Assembly: GCF_003574965.1 (NCBI RefSeq)
Contig: NZ_CP032317.1
Location: 1,364,001 to 1,428,000 of the forward strand
Length of the DNA stretch: 64,000 nt
Direction of reading: 5' to 3'
DNA from: Hymenobacter oligotrophus
GTDB taxonomy: Bacteria > Bacteroidota > Bacteroidia > Cytophagales > Hymenobacteraceae
Part shown: piece by piece, positions 9,408 to 16,861 of the stretch
How the letters are laid out: every line of letters begins with the position of its first letter
Position numbering within the stretch: position 1 is the first letter of the stretch
Notes under the pieces: generated by a model
Seen by the model: the letters and a program-made list of their open reading frames with translations, nothing else
What the model was told of the DNA's origin: nothing
Databases searched by the model: none
Position numbers and translations under genes: made by a program

Positions 9408-10871
9408 ATGTGTCTTTCCGCTTCCCCTCTCCTTTCCGGCTTGTTGCTCACCGGAGCTTTGGCCGCGTGCTTGCAAAAGTCCGACAACTCTGCCGCCGAA
9501 ACGGCTGTTGTTCGGTCTGATTCTGAATCAGCAGTTGCTGCTTTGCCCGCGCAGGCCAGCCCCCTCACCGAAACCTTCGAGGCAGGCAGCAAAGGCTCGT
9601 ATGCCTCGGGGCAAGAGCAGCTGCCCTCGGGTACTTGGCTGCTCGATGATGCCCTGATTGGCACCTCCGAGCAAGACCACAAACGCGGCGACAAAGCCCT
9701 TCGCCTCCGCGGAAAAGGCCGCGCTCAAATGCGTTTCGACCTAGGCAGCGGCGCAGGCCGGGTGCGCGTGTTCAATGCCAGCTACGGGCGCGATGGCTCG
9801 GTGCGCTGGCAGCTGTGGCTCAGCACCGACCGCGGCCGCACCTGGCAACCCGCCGGCACCGAGGTGAAAGTTGAAGGCACCGGCATCACGACCGACGTGG
9901 CGGTAAACCGCCCCGGCCCTTTGCGGCTCGAAATTCGGAAAGTAGACGGTGGCGACGACCGCCTGAACATCGACGACTTTACCGTGGAGCCTTACCGCGG
10001 CGGCAGCGCACCCAGCGTGGCCACCACGCCCAGCAGTTCGGCCCAACCGAGCCGGACGCCGGCTGCTGCGCCGGCCCCAAACCGCTCAGGCAGCACCGGC
10101 ACCACCCGCCGCGACGACCCGCTTACCCTTGGCAACCCCAGCGGCGCCACCAGCAACCCTACGGCTTCGCCCAACAACTACCTGATGCAGAAGTCGCAGT
10201 TTGTGCTGAGCTACTCGCGCGACCGGGGCATTCCGAACTGGGTAATGTGGCACCTGAGCAAGGGCTGGATGGGCTCGGCCCCGCGCCAGGACGATTTCCG
10301 CCCCGATCCGGCCCTGCCCCGCGGCTGGTACCAGGTTACGCCCCGCTCCTACTCCGGCTCGGGCTTCGACCGAGGCCACAACTGCCCCTCCGCCGACCGC
10401 AGCTACGACCTGGACGATAACTCGGCCACCTTCCTGATGACGAACATGATTCCGCAGGCGCCCATGAACAACCAGCGCACCTGGAATAGCCTGGAAGAGT
10501 ACTCGCGCGACTTGGTAAAGGCCGGCCGCGAGGTGTACGTCATCATGGGCAGCTACGGCAAGGGCGGCACCGGCACCAACGGCCCCGCCACCACCCTCGA
10601 CCAAGGCCGCGTAACCGTGCCCAAGCGCGTGTGGAAGGTGCTGGTAGTATTGCCCGAAGGCGACAACGACCTGCAGCGCGTGGCCAGCGGCCAAGCTCGC
10701 CTGGTGGCTATCGACACGCCCAACGACAACTCCGTCGACCCGGATTGGAGCCGGTACCGCGTGAGCGTGGATGCCATTGAAAACGCCACCGGCCTCGACT
10801 TGCTCAGCAAGCTTCCTACCGAGGTACAGGAACGGCTCGAGGCGCAAGTCGATAACGGCCCTATTCGGTAG
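9408..10871 (+). CDS. DNA/RNA non-specific endonuclease lipoprotein (NucA/NUC1 family)
   Basis: A 487-residue exported nuclease. The signal peptide ends in the lipobox ALAAC, and the ATG at 9408 is chosen because it places this signal correctly; an upstream TTG at 9366 does not. Residues about 50-190 form an unassigned beta-rich domain, then a Ser/Thr/Pro linker, then the catalytic domain. The DRGH motif is D321-H324, and N355 and E363 follow at +31 and +39. Those are the spacings I recall for Anabaena NucA (H124, N155, E163). It should degrade single- and double-stranded DNA and RNA at the cell surface. A HIT-NuiA fusion 2.3 kb downstream is a candidate inhibitor. Confidence 0.9.
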   Translation: MCLSASPLLSGLLLTGALAACLQKSDNSAAETAVVRSDSESAVAALPAQASPLTETFEAGSKGSYASGQEQLPSGTWLLDDALIGTSEQDHKRGDKALRLRGKGRAQMRFDLGSGAGRVRVFNASYGRDGSVRWQLWLSTDRGRTWQPAGTEVKVEGTGITTDVAVNRPGPLRLEIRKVDGGDDRLNIDDFTVEPYRGGSAPSVATTPSSSAQPSRTPAAAPAPNRSGSTGTTRRDDPLTLGNPSGATSNPTASPNNYLMQKSQFVLSYSRDRGIPNWVMWHLSKGWMGSAPRQDDFRPDPALPRGWYQVTPRSYSGSGFDRGHNCPSADRSYDLDDNSATFLMTNMIPQAPMNNQRTWNSLEEYSRDLVKAGREVYVIMGSYGKGGTGTNGPATTLDQGRVTVPKRVWKVLVVLPEGDNDLQRVASGQARLVAIDTPNDNSVDPDWSRYRVSVDAIENATGLDLLSKLPTEVQERLEAQVDNGPIR

Positions 10872-10886
10872 CCGCCTAGGTACTCG

Positions 10887-10936
10887 GCAAGCAAAAAGCC
10901 CGAAACAGCTAGTGCTGTTTCGGGCTTTTTGCTTGC
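10887..10936. terminator. Bidirectional terminator between nuclease gene and convergent small gene
   Basis: A perfect inverted repeat with 23-base arms (10887-10909 and 10914-10936) and a four-base loop. It has A-rich and T-rich edges on both sides, so it can stop transcription from either direction. Confidence 0.9.
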
Positions 10937-10950
10937 TAAGGCCTCATGGG

Positions 10951-11349
10951 TTATTCGCGAATGGCGCTGTCGAATCCGCTGGTCAGGGCTTGTTTTTCGG
11001 CGCTGCTAATGGGGCGGTTGTTGGCGGCCGCGTACAGCGCGCAGGCTTTATCGGCGGTAGCCACGCCCAGGGCTTTCACGCGCATGCCCCAGAGCACCAG
11101 CGCGTACTCCTGCTTGTTGTACATAGCACCCTGGTGTAAAAACATGCTTTGCTTGCGGTTGGCCAGCATTTGCGCAAAGTCGAGCTCACCGCCCTTCGCC
11201 GTTTGGGCTTTAATGAAGGCTTCCACATCGGCGGGGCTGGGGTTGGCGGCGGCCGTGGCCGTTGTGGGCACCGGGCCGCTGGTGCTCTGCGCCAGGCCCG
11301 TGGTGCCAATGGCGCACAAGCTCAACACCCCAAGTAGTACTTTGAACAT
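10951..11349 (-). CDS. Small exported protein of unknown function
   Basis: A 132-residue protein I do not recognise. It opens with a signal peptide (MFKVLLGVLSLCAIGTTGLA) with a likely cleavage after LAQ near residue 21. The mature part is mainly helical, with a low-complexity Pro/Ala/Thr stretch at about 25-38 and one Cys at about 103. The AT-rich stretch 11350-11434 in front of it is a plausible promoter region. It converges with the nuclease gene on a shared terminator. Location should be periplasm or outside the cell; no catalytic motif is visible. Confidence 0.7.
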   Translation of the reverse strand: MFKVLLGVLSLCAIGTTGLAQSTSGPVPTTATAAANPSPADVEAFIKAQTAKGGELDFAQMLANRKQSMFLHQGAMYNKQEYALVLWGMRVKALGVATADKACALYAAANNRPISSAEKQALTSGFDSAIRE

Positions 11350-11434
11350 AGAACGGAGAAAAACAGAGTACGTAATGATTACAATCGAACGCTAATGGAA
11401 GTGCTATATTATGTAAATTATTTACAAGATTTTT

Positions 11435-12055
11435 CTAAGCCGCTTGATTTTTTAGCATCCGCTGAATTACCGATAACAGCACGCTCGCATTCCAGTGGCG
11501 CTGGTAGCTGATGGTGGTGAAGCGCCGGCTGTTGCGGCGCGAGTTCAGCGTAAACGAATGCGGCGTTTGCAGCATGTCGCAGTCGGCCCAGGCGAGCTGC
11601 TGATCCACGGCCCAGCTAAGCCCTAGGTGGTTTACGGCCACACCGGCCAGCAGCACCGTTTCGCCGGCCTCAATGCGGCTCATGGCTTGCTGCTCGAGCC
11701 GCTCGAACACGGGCTGCTCCAGCGCGCCAAGTATTTGCTCGTACCGCTCCCAATCCTCGTCGTCCTCGTGGGTGTCAAACGAATACATCTGAATGCGCAG
11801 CACATCGCCCGAATGGTGCTGCAGCTCAACGGTGTAGCTGTTGCCAAACCGAAACCGGTAGAATACCAGCAATTGGTGGCTGAACCGAACCGCCGCCACC
11901 TCGCTCAGCAACCACTCACTCGACTTGCCCCCCGCCCACGAGGCGCTGCTGTAACCGATGGCGTTGCGCCCAATGCGCAACTGCCGCGGCAAGCCCAGCA
12001 GGCCATGCGGCACCTGCAAGGTTAGCTCATCGGTGGGGTTGGGCAGGTTGCTCAT
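11435..12055 (-). CDS. Hypothetical cytoplasmic protein, 206 aa
   Basis: A protein without a family I can name. I chose the ATG at 12055 over an in-frame GTG 51 bases upstream, because the added residues are proline-rich and look non-coding. It has no signal peptide or membrane segment. The middle (about residues 20-100) is rich in beta-strand patterns with alternating hydrophobic residues, followed by an acidic helix (DTHEDDEDWERY). The C-terminus is basic and helical. The beta-rich half could be a PH-like fold, but that is speculative. It is separated from the next gene to the right by 88 bases and may share its transcript. Confidence 0.6.
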   Translation of the reverse strand: MSNLPNPTDELTLQVPHGLLGLPRQLRIGRNAIGYSSASWAGGKSSEWLLSEVAAVRFSHQLLVFYRFRFGNSYTVELQHHSGDVLRIQMYSFDTHEDDEDWERYEQILGALEQPVFERLEQQAMSRIEAGETVLLAGVAVNHLGLSWAVDQQLAWADCDMLQTPHSFTLNSRRNSRRFTTISYQRHWNASVLLSVIQRMLKNQAA

Positions 12056-12142
12056 GGGTAAACGCGGCGGTTTCGGCCTGCCTGGTGTTTGCGGCGGTAC
12101 GCCCACCTAGGCAGGCCAACCGTAGCATACGCAAAAGCGGAC

Positions 12143-12994
12143 TCAGGCTTTGCGTCGCTTCGCGCCAGCGCCGGTGTCGGCCAGAAATTGGCTTAGCAGC
12201 TGCACGTAGGCATCGGCGTAGTGTTGCTGGCTGAGCTTGGCCGAGCCTTCGAGGTGGCCGCCTTCAAATTTTACCAGCCGGCGCACCTGCTTGCCGGTGG
12301 CCGTGCCCACTACCTGCTCCGAATGGGCCAGCGGCGTAAACGCATCGGCAGTACCGGCCACCAGCAGCATTAGGCACCGGATGCGCGGCGGCAACAGCTT
12401 GTACTGCTCGGCCGCGGCTGGCAACGTAACCACTTTGTTTTTCAGCTGCTTGATGTTGGCCACGTGCCAAACTGGGTCGGCTACGTAACCCTCCCCGATC
12501 AGGAAATCGAGCTTGGTACGCGCCGCCACTTTGGTGGCCATAATGGTGCCCATGGAAAAGGCCAACACGCCGGTGCGGTTGCGCGGGTACTGCCGGCGGG
12601 CATAGGCCAGCGCTGCCCCTAGGTCGTCGGCAAACTCGTTGTAGTACAGCTGTTGCTGATCGAGCGCAAAATCGTCGCTCTGGCCGAAGCCGCGGTAATC
12701 GAACAGCAGCACCCGGTACCCCTGCGTGGTCAGCTCCTTGGCCATGTGCACCCAGCCACCCATGTTGCCGGCATCGCCGTAGGCCAGCACAATGGTGGTA
12801 CGCTTATCTAGTTTTTCATCAGGGCTACAATCCCAGCCTTGCAGATGCAGCTTATCGGGCGTGCCGATGCGTGTTGGCCGGTAAGCCATGCCCACCGAAT
12901 CGGGGGTTTGGTAATACTTGCGTAGTGGCTTTATGGCCATGGCAACGTGGCTGAGCAACAGCACGGCCAGCAGGATCGGCAAGCGGCGAATCAT
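12143..12994 (-). CDS. Exported alpha/beta hydrolase
   Basis: A 283-residue serine hydrolase. The ATG at 12994 gives a clean signal peptide (cleavage after AMA, near residue 20), so I prefer it to an upstream TTG at 13021. The catalytic triad is readable: nucleophile S147 in AFSMG, acid D217 in GTADAF, and base H247 in GGHLEG. The phrase DYRGFGQSDD near residue 99 is the strand before the oxyanion region. The fold is like that of Bem46/YqkD-type hydrolases. It should act in the periplasm on an ester or peptide; the substrate is unknown. Confidence 0.8.
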   Translation of the reverse strand: MIRRLPILLAVLLLSHVAMAIKPLRKYYQTPDSVGMAYRPTRIGTPDKLHLQGWDCSPDEKLDKRTTIVLAYGDAGNMGGWVHMAKELTTQGYRVLLFDYRGFGQSDDFALDQQQLYYNEFADDLGAALAYARRQYPRNRTGVLAFSMGTIMATKVAARTKLDFLIGEGYVADPVWHVANIKQLKNKVVTLPAAAEQYKLLPPRIRCLMLLVAGTADAFTPLAHSEQVVGTATGKQVRRLVKFEGGHLEGSAKLSQQHYADAYVQLLSQFLADTGAGAKRRKA

Positions 12995-13026
12995 CGGCAA
13001 CGGAAATTGGGTCTGACGCAATAATT

Positions 13027-13138
13027 AACTGCCACGGCCAATGCAGCCGCGCCCGAACGCTGCCGGTTGGTTGCCTAATAACACCGCAAGGCAACCAACC
13101 GGCATAACGCAACAAGCGGTTGCTTAGCCGTGGCAGTT
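13027..13138. repeat. Nested palindromic element between two genes
   Basis: Two perfect inverted repeats lie one inside the other. The outer arms are 12 bases (13027-13038 and 13127-13138), and the inner arms are 16 bases (13061-13076 and 13089-13104). It follows the stop of the HIT-NuiA gene but has no T-run in the leftward direction, so it is not a standard terminator. It may be a REP-like or small mobile palindrome. Confidence 0.7.
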
Positions 13139-13187
13139 GGTAAAACAGGGCGTTGCTGCGCCCCGAAAAGGTTGTTTCAGGTGGGCC

Positions 13188-14066
13188 CTAGGTCTCGATG
13201 AGCGTTGCCTTGAAGCCGGCTAGCTTGCCTGCCGACGTTTTGCCCAGCACGTACGCTTCAATTTGCGCACCACTGCCCACGCGGTACACCTGCGTGTCCT
13301 CCATTTCCTGCTTCATAAACATTTGCAGGGCCTTGAAGCGGTTGGCCAGCTCCACGTTGCCGAGCACGCCCTGGTCGGCGGTGTGGTTGCGCAGAAAGTA
13401 CGTCAGTTCCTGCGTTTCCACGTTGGTGCTGGCCGGCGAATGGCCCAGCAGCGGCAGCACGTTATCGGGGCTTAGCTGAAAACCAGCGGGCAGGTTGTAG
13501 CTCACCGGCGTCAGCGCCGATTCCGACTCGCTCACGAAGTACAAGCCATCGGTTAGGGCGCGCAGTTGCTCCACAGCTGCATCGGTATCCCCGGCGGCTT
13601 GGGCGCTTTGCGGGGCTTGGCTGCCGGCCGCGGCGGCTGGCTTAGCACCTAGGATTTCGCCCCCGCTTGCTTCGGCAATTTTCGCCGAAATAGCCGCGGC
13701 CAGCTCCTTCATGCGCTCTTCGCGAACCTTAATTTTCTCGTTGGCGAAATTCATGTCCGAAACGCGGTTCATCGGAATCAGGTGGATGTGGGCGTGCGGC
13801 ACCTCCAGGCCAATCACAGCCACCCCCACGCGGCGGCACGGCACGGCTTCCTTCACGCCTCGGGCCACACGCTGCGCAAACTGGTGCAGGGCTGCCAGCT
13901 CGTTGGCCGGCAAATCGAAGATGTAATCGACCTCGCGCTTGGGCATTACCAAGGTGTGGCCTTCAACCAAGGGCGTGATGTCGAGAAAAGCCAGGTGGTG
14001 TTCGTCCTCGGCTACTTTGTAGGCGGGCAGCTCGCCGGCAACAATGCGGGAGAAAATGGAAGGCAT
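13188..14066 (-). CDS. HIT-family hydrolase fused to nuclease A inhibitor (NuiA-like) domain
   Basis: A 292-residue fusion. Residues 1-130 form a HIT domain with the triad motif H91-A-H93-I-H95, which hydrolyses the phosphoramidate or phosphoanhydride bond of nucleoside adducts. An Ala/Gly/Gln linker (about 131-164) leads to a NuiA-like domain, 165-292. That domain carries DGLYFVSESE and a C-terminal half (QVYRVG, then YVLGKTSAGKLAG) closely resembling Anabaena NuiA from memory, and ends in Glu-Thr like NuiA. The ATG at 14066 is chosen as the normal HIT start; a TTG lies 27 bases upstream. The stop codon TAG sits inside a CCTAGG site. NuiA blocks NucA, and a NucA-type gene is nearby. Confidence 0.85.
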   Translation of the reverse strand: MPSIFSRIVAGELPAYKVAEDEHHLAFLDITPLVEGHTLVMPKREVDYIFDLPANELAALHQFAQRVARGVKEAVPCRRVGVAVIGLEVPHAHIHLIPMNRVSDMNFANEKIKVREERMKELAAAISAKIAEASGGEILGAKPAAAAGSQAPQSAQAAGDTDAAVEQLRALTDGLYFVSESESALTPVSYNLPAGFQLSPDNVLPLLGHSPASTNVETQELTYFLRNHTADQGVLGNVELANRFKALQMFMKQEMEDTQVYRVGSGAQIEAYVLGKTSAGKLAGFKATLIET

Positions 14067-14173
14067 TTTCGGGCGTTTGGTATCAGTTGACAAGTAATAC
14101 GTACCGATAGGCTCGGCGCGGTGAAGCTAGGAAGTTTCCGGCGTTGGCAACTGCCCAGGCTGGGCCGCGGGCA

Positions 14174-14209
14174 CAAAAAAACGCGGCCGGTCTTCCCAGA
14201 CCGGCCGCG
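14174..14209 (-). terminator. Rho-independent terminator of greA
   Basis: A hairpin with 12-base arms (14182-14193 and 14198-14209), followed leftward by a run of seven T. It lies about 60 bases after the greA stop. Confidence 0.88.
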
Positions 14210-14266
14210 CCTCGTACTTGCCATTATGTGGGGGCTGCACCACCTAGGGCCGTGCAGCTGGGGTGC

Positions 14267-14737
14267 CTAGCGCGAAACCTCCAGAATCTCGAAGTGCAGC
14301 TTGCCGGCGGGCACGGTAATTTCGGCCACGTCGCCGGCTGATTTGCCCAGCAGGCCTTTGCCGATCGGCGACTTCACCGAGATTTTACCAGCGGCCAGGT
14401 TGGCTTCTTCCTCTGCCACCAGCACATAGTCTAGCACGGCGTTGTTCTTGAGATTTTTCAGCTTCACTTTGCTCATGATGAGCACCTTGCTGGTGTCGAG
14501 GTTGGTTTCGTCGAGGATGCGGGCGTTGCCGATAACCTCTTCCAGCTTCGAAATCTTAAGCTCGAGGTGGCCTTGGGCTTCTTTGGCCGCGTCGTATTCC
14601 GCGTTTTCGCTCAAATCACCTTTGTCGCGTGCTTCCGCCAGCTGTCGGGCTGCCTCGGCCCGGCCGCGGATTTTCAGATCCTGCAGTTCATCCTTCAGCC
14701 TTTGCAAGCCTTCGGGGGTATAATAGTTGACAGCCAT
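14267..14737 (-). CDS. greA: Transcription elongation factor GreA
   Basis: A 156-residue factor of the normal length for GreA. The N-terminal coiled coil (about 1-75) carries the acidic tip block DKGDLSENAEYDAAKE, whose acidic residues reach the RNA polymerase active site and stimulate cleavage of backtracked RNA. The C-terminal FKBP-like domain (about 80-156) contains SPIGKGLLGKSAGDVAEITVP. I chose the ATG at 14737; the upstream extension reads as non-coding sequence and crosses the terminator of the preceding gene. A terminator hairpin lies on each side, so greA is transcribed alone. Confidence 0.97.
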   Translation of the reverse strand: MAVNYYTPEGLQRLKDELQDLKIRGRAEAARQLAEARDKGDLSENAEYDAAKEAQGHLELKISKLEEVIGNARILDETNLDTSKVLIMSKVKLKNLKNNAVLDYVLVAEEEANLAAGKISVKSPIGKGLLGKSAGDVAEITVPAGKLHFEILEVSR

Positions 14738-14762
14738 GACAATGAGTGGTGGGCAAACAGGT

Positions 14763-14803
14763 AAAAAAACAAGGAGAACGGCCGGCGGTGCCGGCCGTTC
14801 TCC
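14763..14803 (-). terminator. Rho-independent terminator of the 2-hydroxyacid dehydrogenase gene
   Basis: A hairpin with 14-base arms (14773-14786 and 14790-14803), followed leftward by a run of seven T. It isolates the dehydrogenase gene from greA. Confidence 0.88.
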
Positions 14804-14918
14804 CGAACAGGCATCAGCAAATATACGAAACGGCAACCACTGTGCGCAAGAGCCCGCCGCAAACGCAGCCCGGCCGCAGCGGGCCCTAGGTGGTGCGCCC
14901 GTGCCGGGGCGGAGGCAG

Positions 14919-15863
14919 CTAGGCGCCGCGCAAAAAGGCTTCTATTTTGCGGGCCAGCACCTCGTTGATGCGGTGGTACGACTCGTGCGTCCAGCCGCCT
15001 ACGTGCGGCGTAAGCAACACATTGCTGGCTTTGCGCAGGTAATCGAAACGGGCTTGTTGCTCGGGCTTCAGAACACCGAGGCGTTCGTTTTCGAGCACAT
15101 CGAGGGCGGCGCCGCGCAGCTTGCCTTCGCGCAGCAACTGCACCAGGGCGGCATGGTCGAGCACCTCGCCGCGGGCCGTGTTCAGCAGCCACACCGGCTT
15201 TTGAAATCCGCGCAGCAGCTGCTCGTTGATGAAGTTGTGGTTGCTGGCCGAATACGGGATGTGCACGCTTAGCACGTCGCAGCGTTGCTGCAGCTCCGCC
15301 AGCGACACCAGCGGCAGGTAATCGGTGGGCTGCACGGCGGGGTCGTGGTCGTAGCCGAGCACTTCGCAGCCAAAGCCGCGCAGGCAGCGCGCAAAGCTGC
15401 GCCCCATGTGCCCGCAGCCAACAATGCCTACCGTGCGGGCTTGCAGCTCGTAGCCGCGGTTGGCCTCGCGGTGCCATTCGCTGCGGCGCACCTCCACGTC
15501 GGCCGAGGCTACTTTGCGCAGCAGGCTCAGCAGCAACCCCACCGTAAACTCGCCCACGGCTTGCGCGTTGCCTTCGGGCGCGTTCAGCAGGGTAAGTCCG
15601 GCAGCTTCCAGAGCAGCCACATCAACGTTATCGACGCCGGCTCCGGCCCGGGCCACGAAGCGCAGGCGGGGGCCGTGGCGCAGCAAATCGGCCGTTACGC
15701 GCACTTTTGAGCGCACAATCAGCCCTTCGTACGGCTTCTCGGCCAGGGCGGCGGGCACTTCGGCCGGCAGCAAATCGGGTTCGTAATCGATTTGCACGCC
15801 TACTTCGCGCAACAAGCTTTTAAGCGAAGCGTGCATTTCATCAATTACCAGGCAACGTATCAC
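14919..15863 (-). CDS. NAD-dependent D-2-hydroxyacid dehydrogenase
   Basis: A 314-residue enzyme of the D-isomer dehydrogenase family. The NAD-binding motif is GIVGCGHMGRS at about residue 145. The catalytic Arg lies in NTARGEV, the Glu in VLENERL, and the His in TPHVGGWT near the end. It resembles the catalytic and NAD domains of 3-phosphoglycerate dehydrogenase without the C-terminal regulatory ACT domain, as in many Bacteroidota. The reaction is oxidation of a 2-hydroxy acid to a 2-keto acid; serine biosynthesis is possible but not proven. It has its own terminator. Confidence 0.88.
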   Translation of the reverse strand: MIRCLVIDEMHASLKSLLREVGVQIDYEPDLLPAEVPAALAEKPYEGLIVRSKVRVTADLLRHGPRLRFVARAGAGVDNVDVAALEAAGLTLLNAPEGNAQAVGEFTVGLLLSLLRKVASADVEVRRSEWHREANRGYELQARTVGIVGCGHMGRSFARCLRGFGCEVLGYDHDPAVQPTDYLPLVSLAELQQRCDVLSVHIPYSASNHNFINEQLLRGFQKPVWLLNTARGEVLDHAALVQLLREGKLRGAALDVLENERLGVLKPEQQARFDYLRKASNVLLTPHVGGWTHESYHRINEVLARKIEAFLRGA

Positions 15864-15931
15864 GGCAAACTCGGCTGGGTGGAACTACGAACGGCGAAGG
15901 TAGGCTGGTGCGGGCGGCGGCCCCTGCGGCC

Positions 15932-16729
15932 CTAGGTATTGCGCACGGCCGCCACGCGCTGCGTCAGGCCAATAAAATCCTGCACGCTGAGCTGCTCGGC
16001 ACGTTTGTCGAAGATGGCATCCGTCATGGCCTCCGGCGGCATACCCATCGGTTTGATGCAGTTACGCAATGTTTTGCGGCGCGTGCTGAAAGCCTGCTTC
16101 ACCACTTGAAAAAACAGTTTCTCGTCGCACTCGAGCTGCAGCACTTGGTTGCGCGTGAGGCGCAGCACGGCGCTTTGCACCTTGGGCGGCGGCACAAATA
16201 CGTGCGGCCCCACCGTAAACAGGTACTCGGTGTCGTAGAAGGCCTGCACCAGCACGCTCAGGATGCCGTAGGTTTTGGAGCCGGGTTTGGCGGCAATGCG
16301 CTCGGCTACTTCCTTCTGAATCATGCCCACGCATTCGCGCACTTGCTGGCGGTGCTCGAGCACTTTAAAGTAAATCTGGGAGCTGATGTTGTAAGGGAAG
16401 TTGCCGATAACGGCCAGCGGCTTTTCTTCGAACAACTTGCCTAAGTCCTGGCGCAGAAAGTCGGCCGACAGGATGCGCCCCTCCAGCGCCGGAAAGTGCT
16501 GCTGCAGGTACGCCACCGATTCGCGGTCGATTTCGATGACCGTGGTTTCGTACTCGGCCGTGCGCTCCAGCAAAAACTGCGTCAGCACGCCCATGCCGGG
16601 GCCCACTTCCAGCACGTGGCGCACGCCGTCGGGCAGCTGCAACGATTCGGCAATGCGGCGGGAGATGTTCAGATCGGCCAGAAAGTGCTGGCCAAGGTGC
16701 TTTTTCGGGGTAACGCGTTCCACAGGCAT
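15932..16729 (-). CDS. rsmA: 16S rRNA (A1518/A1519-N6) dimethyltransferase RsmA/KsgA
   Basis: A 265-residue methyltransferase that dimethylates two adjacent adenines near the 3' end of 16S rRNA late in 30S assembly. It opens with the family signature KKHLGQHFL. The SAM motif EVGPGMGVLT is at about 40, and the catalytic NFPYNISSQ, equivalent to the N6-adenine NPPY motif, at about 118. The C-terminal helical domain is complete. I chose the ATG at 16729 over a GTG six bases upstream. The TAG stop is contained in a CCTAGG palindrome. It is divergent from the aminopeptidase gene with 132 bases between them. Loss of this enzyme causes kasugamycin resistance. Confidence 0.96.
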   Translation of the reverse strand: MPVERVTPKKHLGQHFLADLNISRRIAESLQLPDGVRHVLEVGPGMGVLTQFLLERTAEYETTVIEIDRESVAYLQQHFPALEGRILSADFLRQDLGKLFEEKPLAVIGNFPYNISSQIYFKVLEHRQQVRECVGMIQKEVAERIAAKPGSKTYGILSVLVQAFYDTEYLFTVGPHVFVPPPKVQSAVLRLTRNQVLQLECDEKLFFQVVKQAFSTRRKTLRNCIKPMGMPPEAMTDAIFDKRAEQLSVQDFIGLTQRVAAVRNT

Positions 16730-16861
16730 GGGCACGAAGGCAAGCTTCGCGTATAGGATTGGCCGGCAAAAGTACGAAAGCCCCGCCGGGGCGGCCCAGC
16801 TCCGTACGCGGCCGGTAACGCATAACCCGATAACTTGCGCGCCAAAGCCAGATTTCCTCCT

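Noticed and set aside
13027-13138. Palindrome as a rho-independent terminator of the HIT-NuiA gene
   Set aside because: There is no T-run on the leftward side and the nested structure is too large, so I list it as a repeat.
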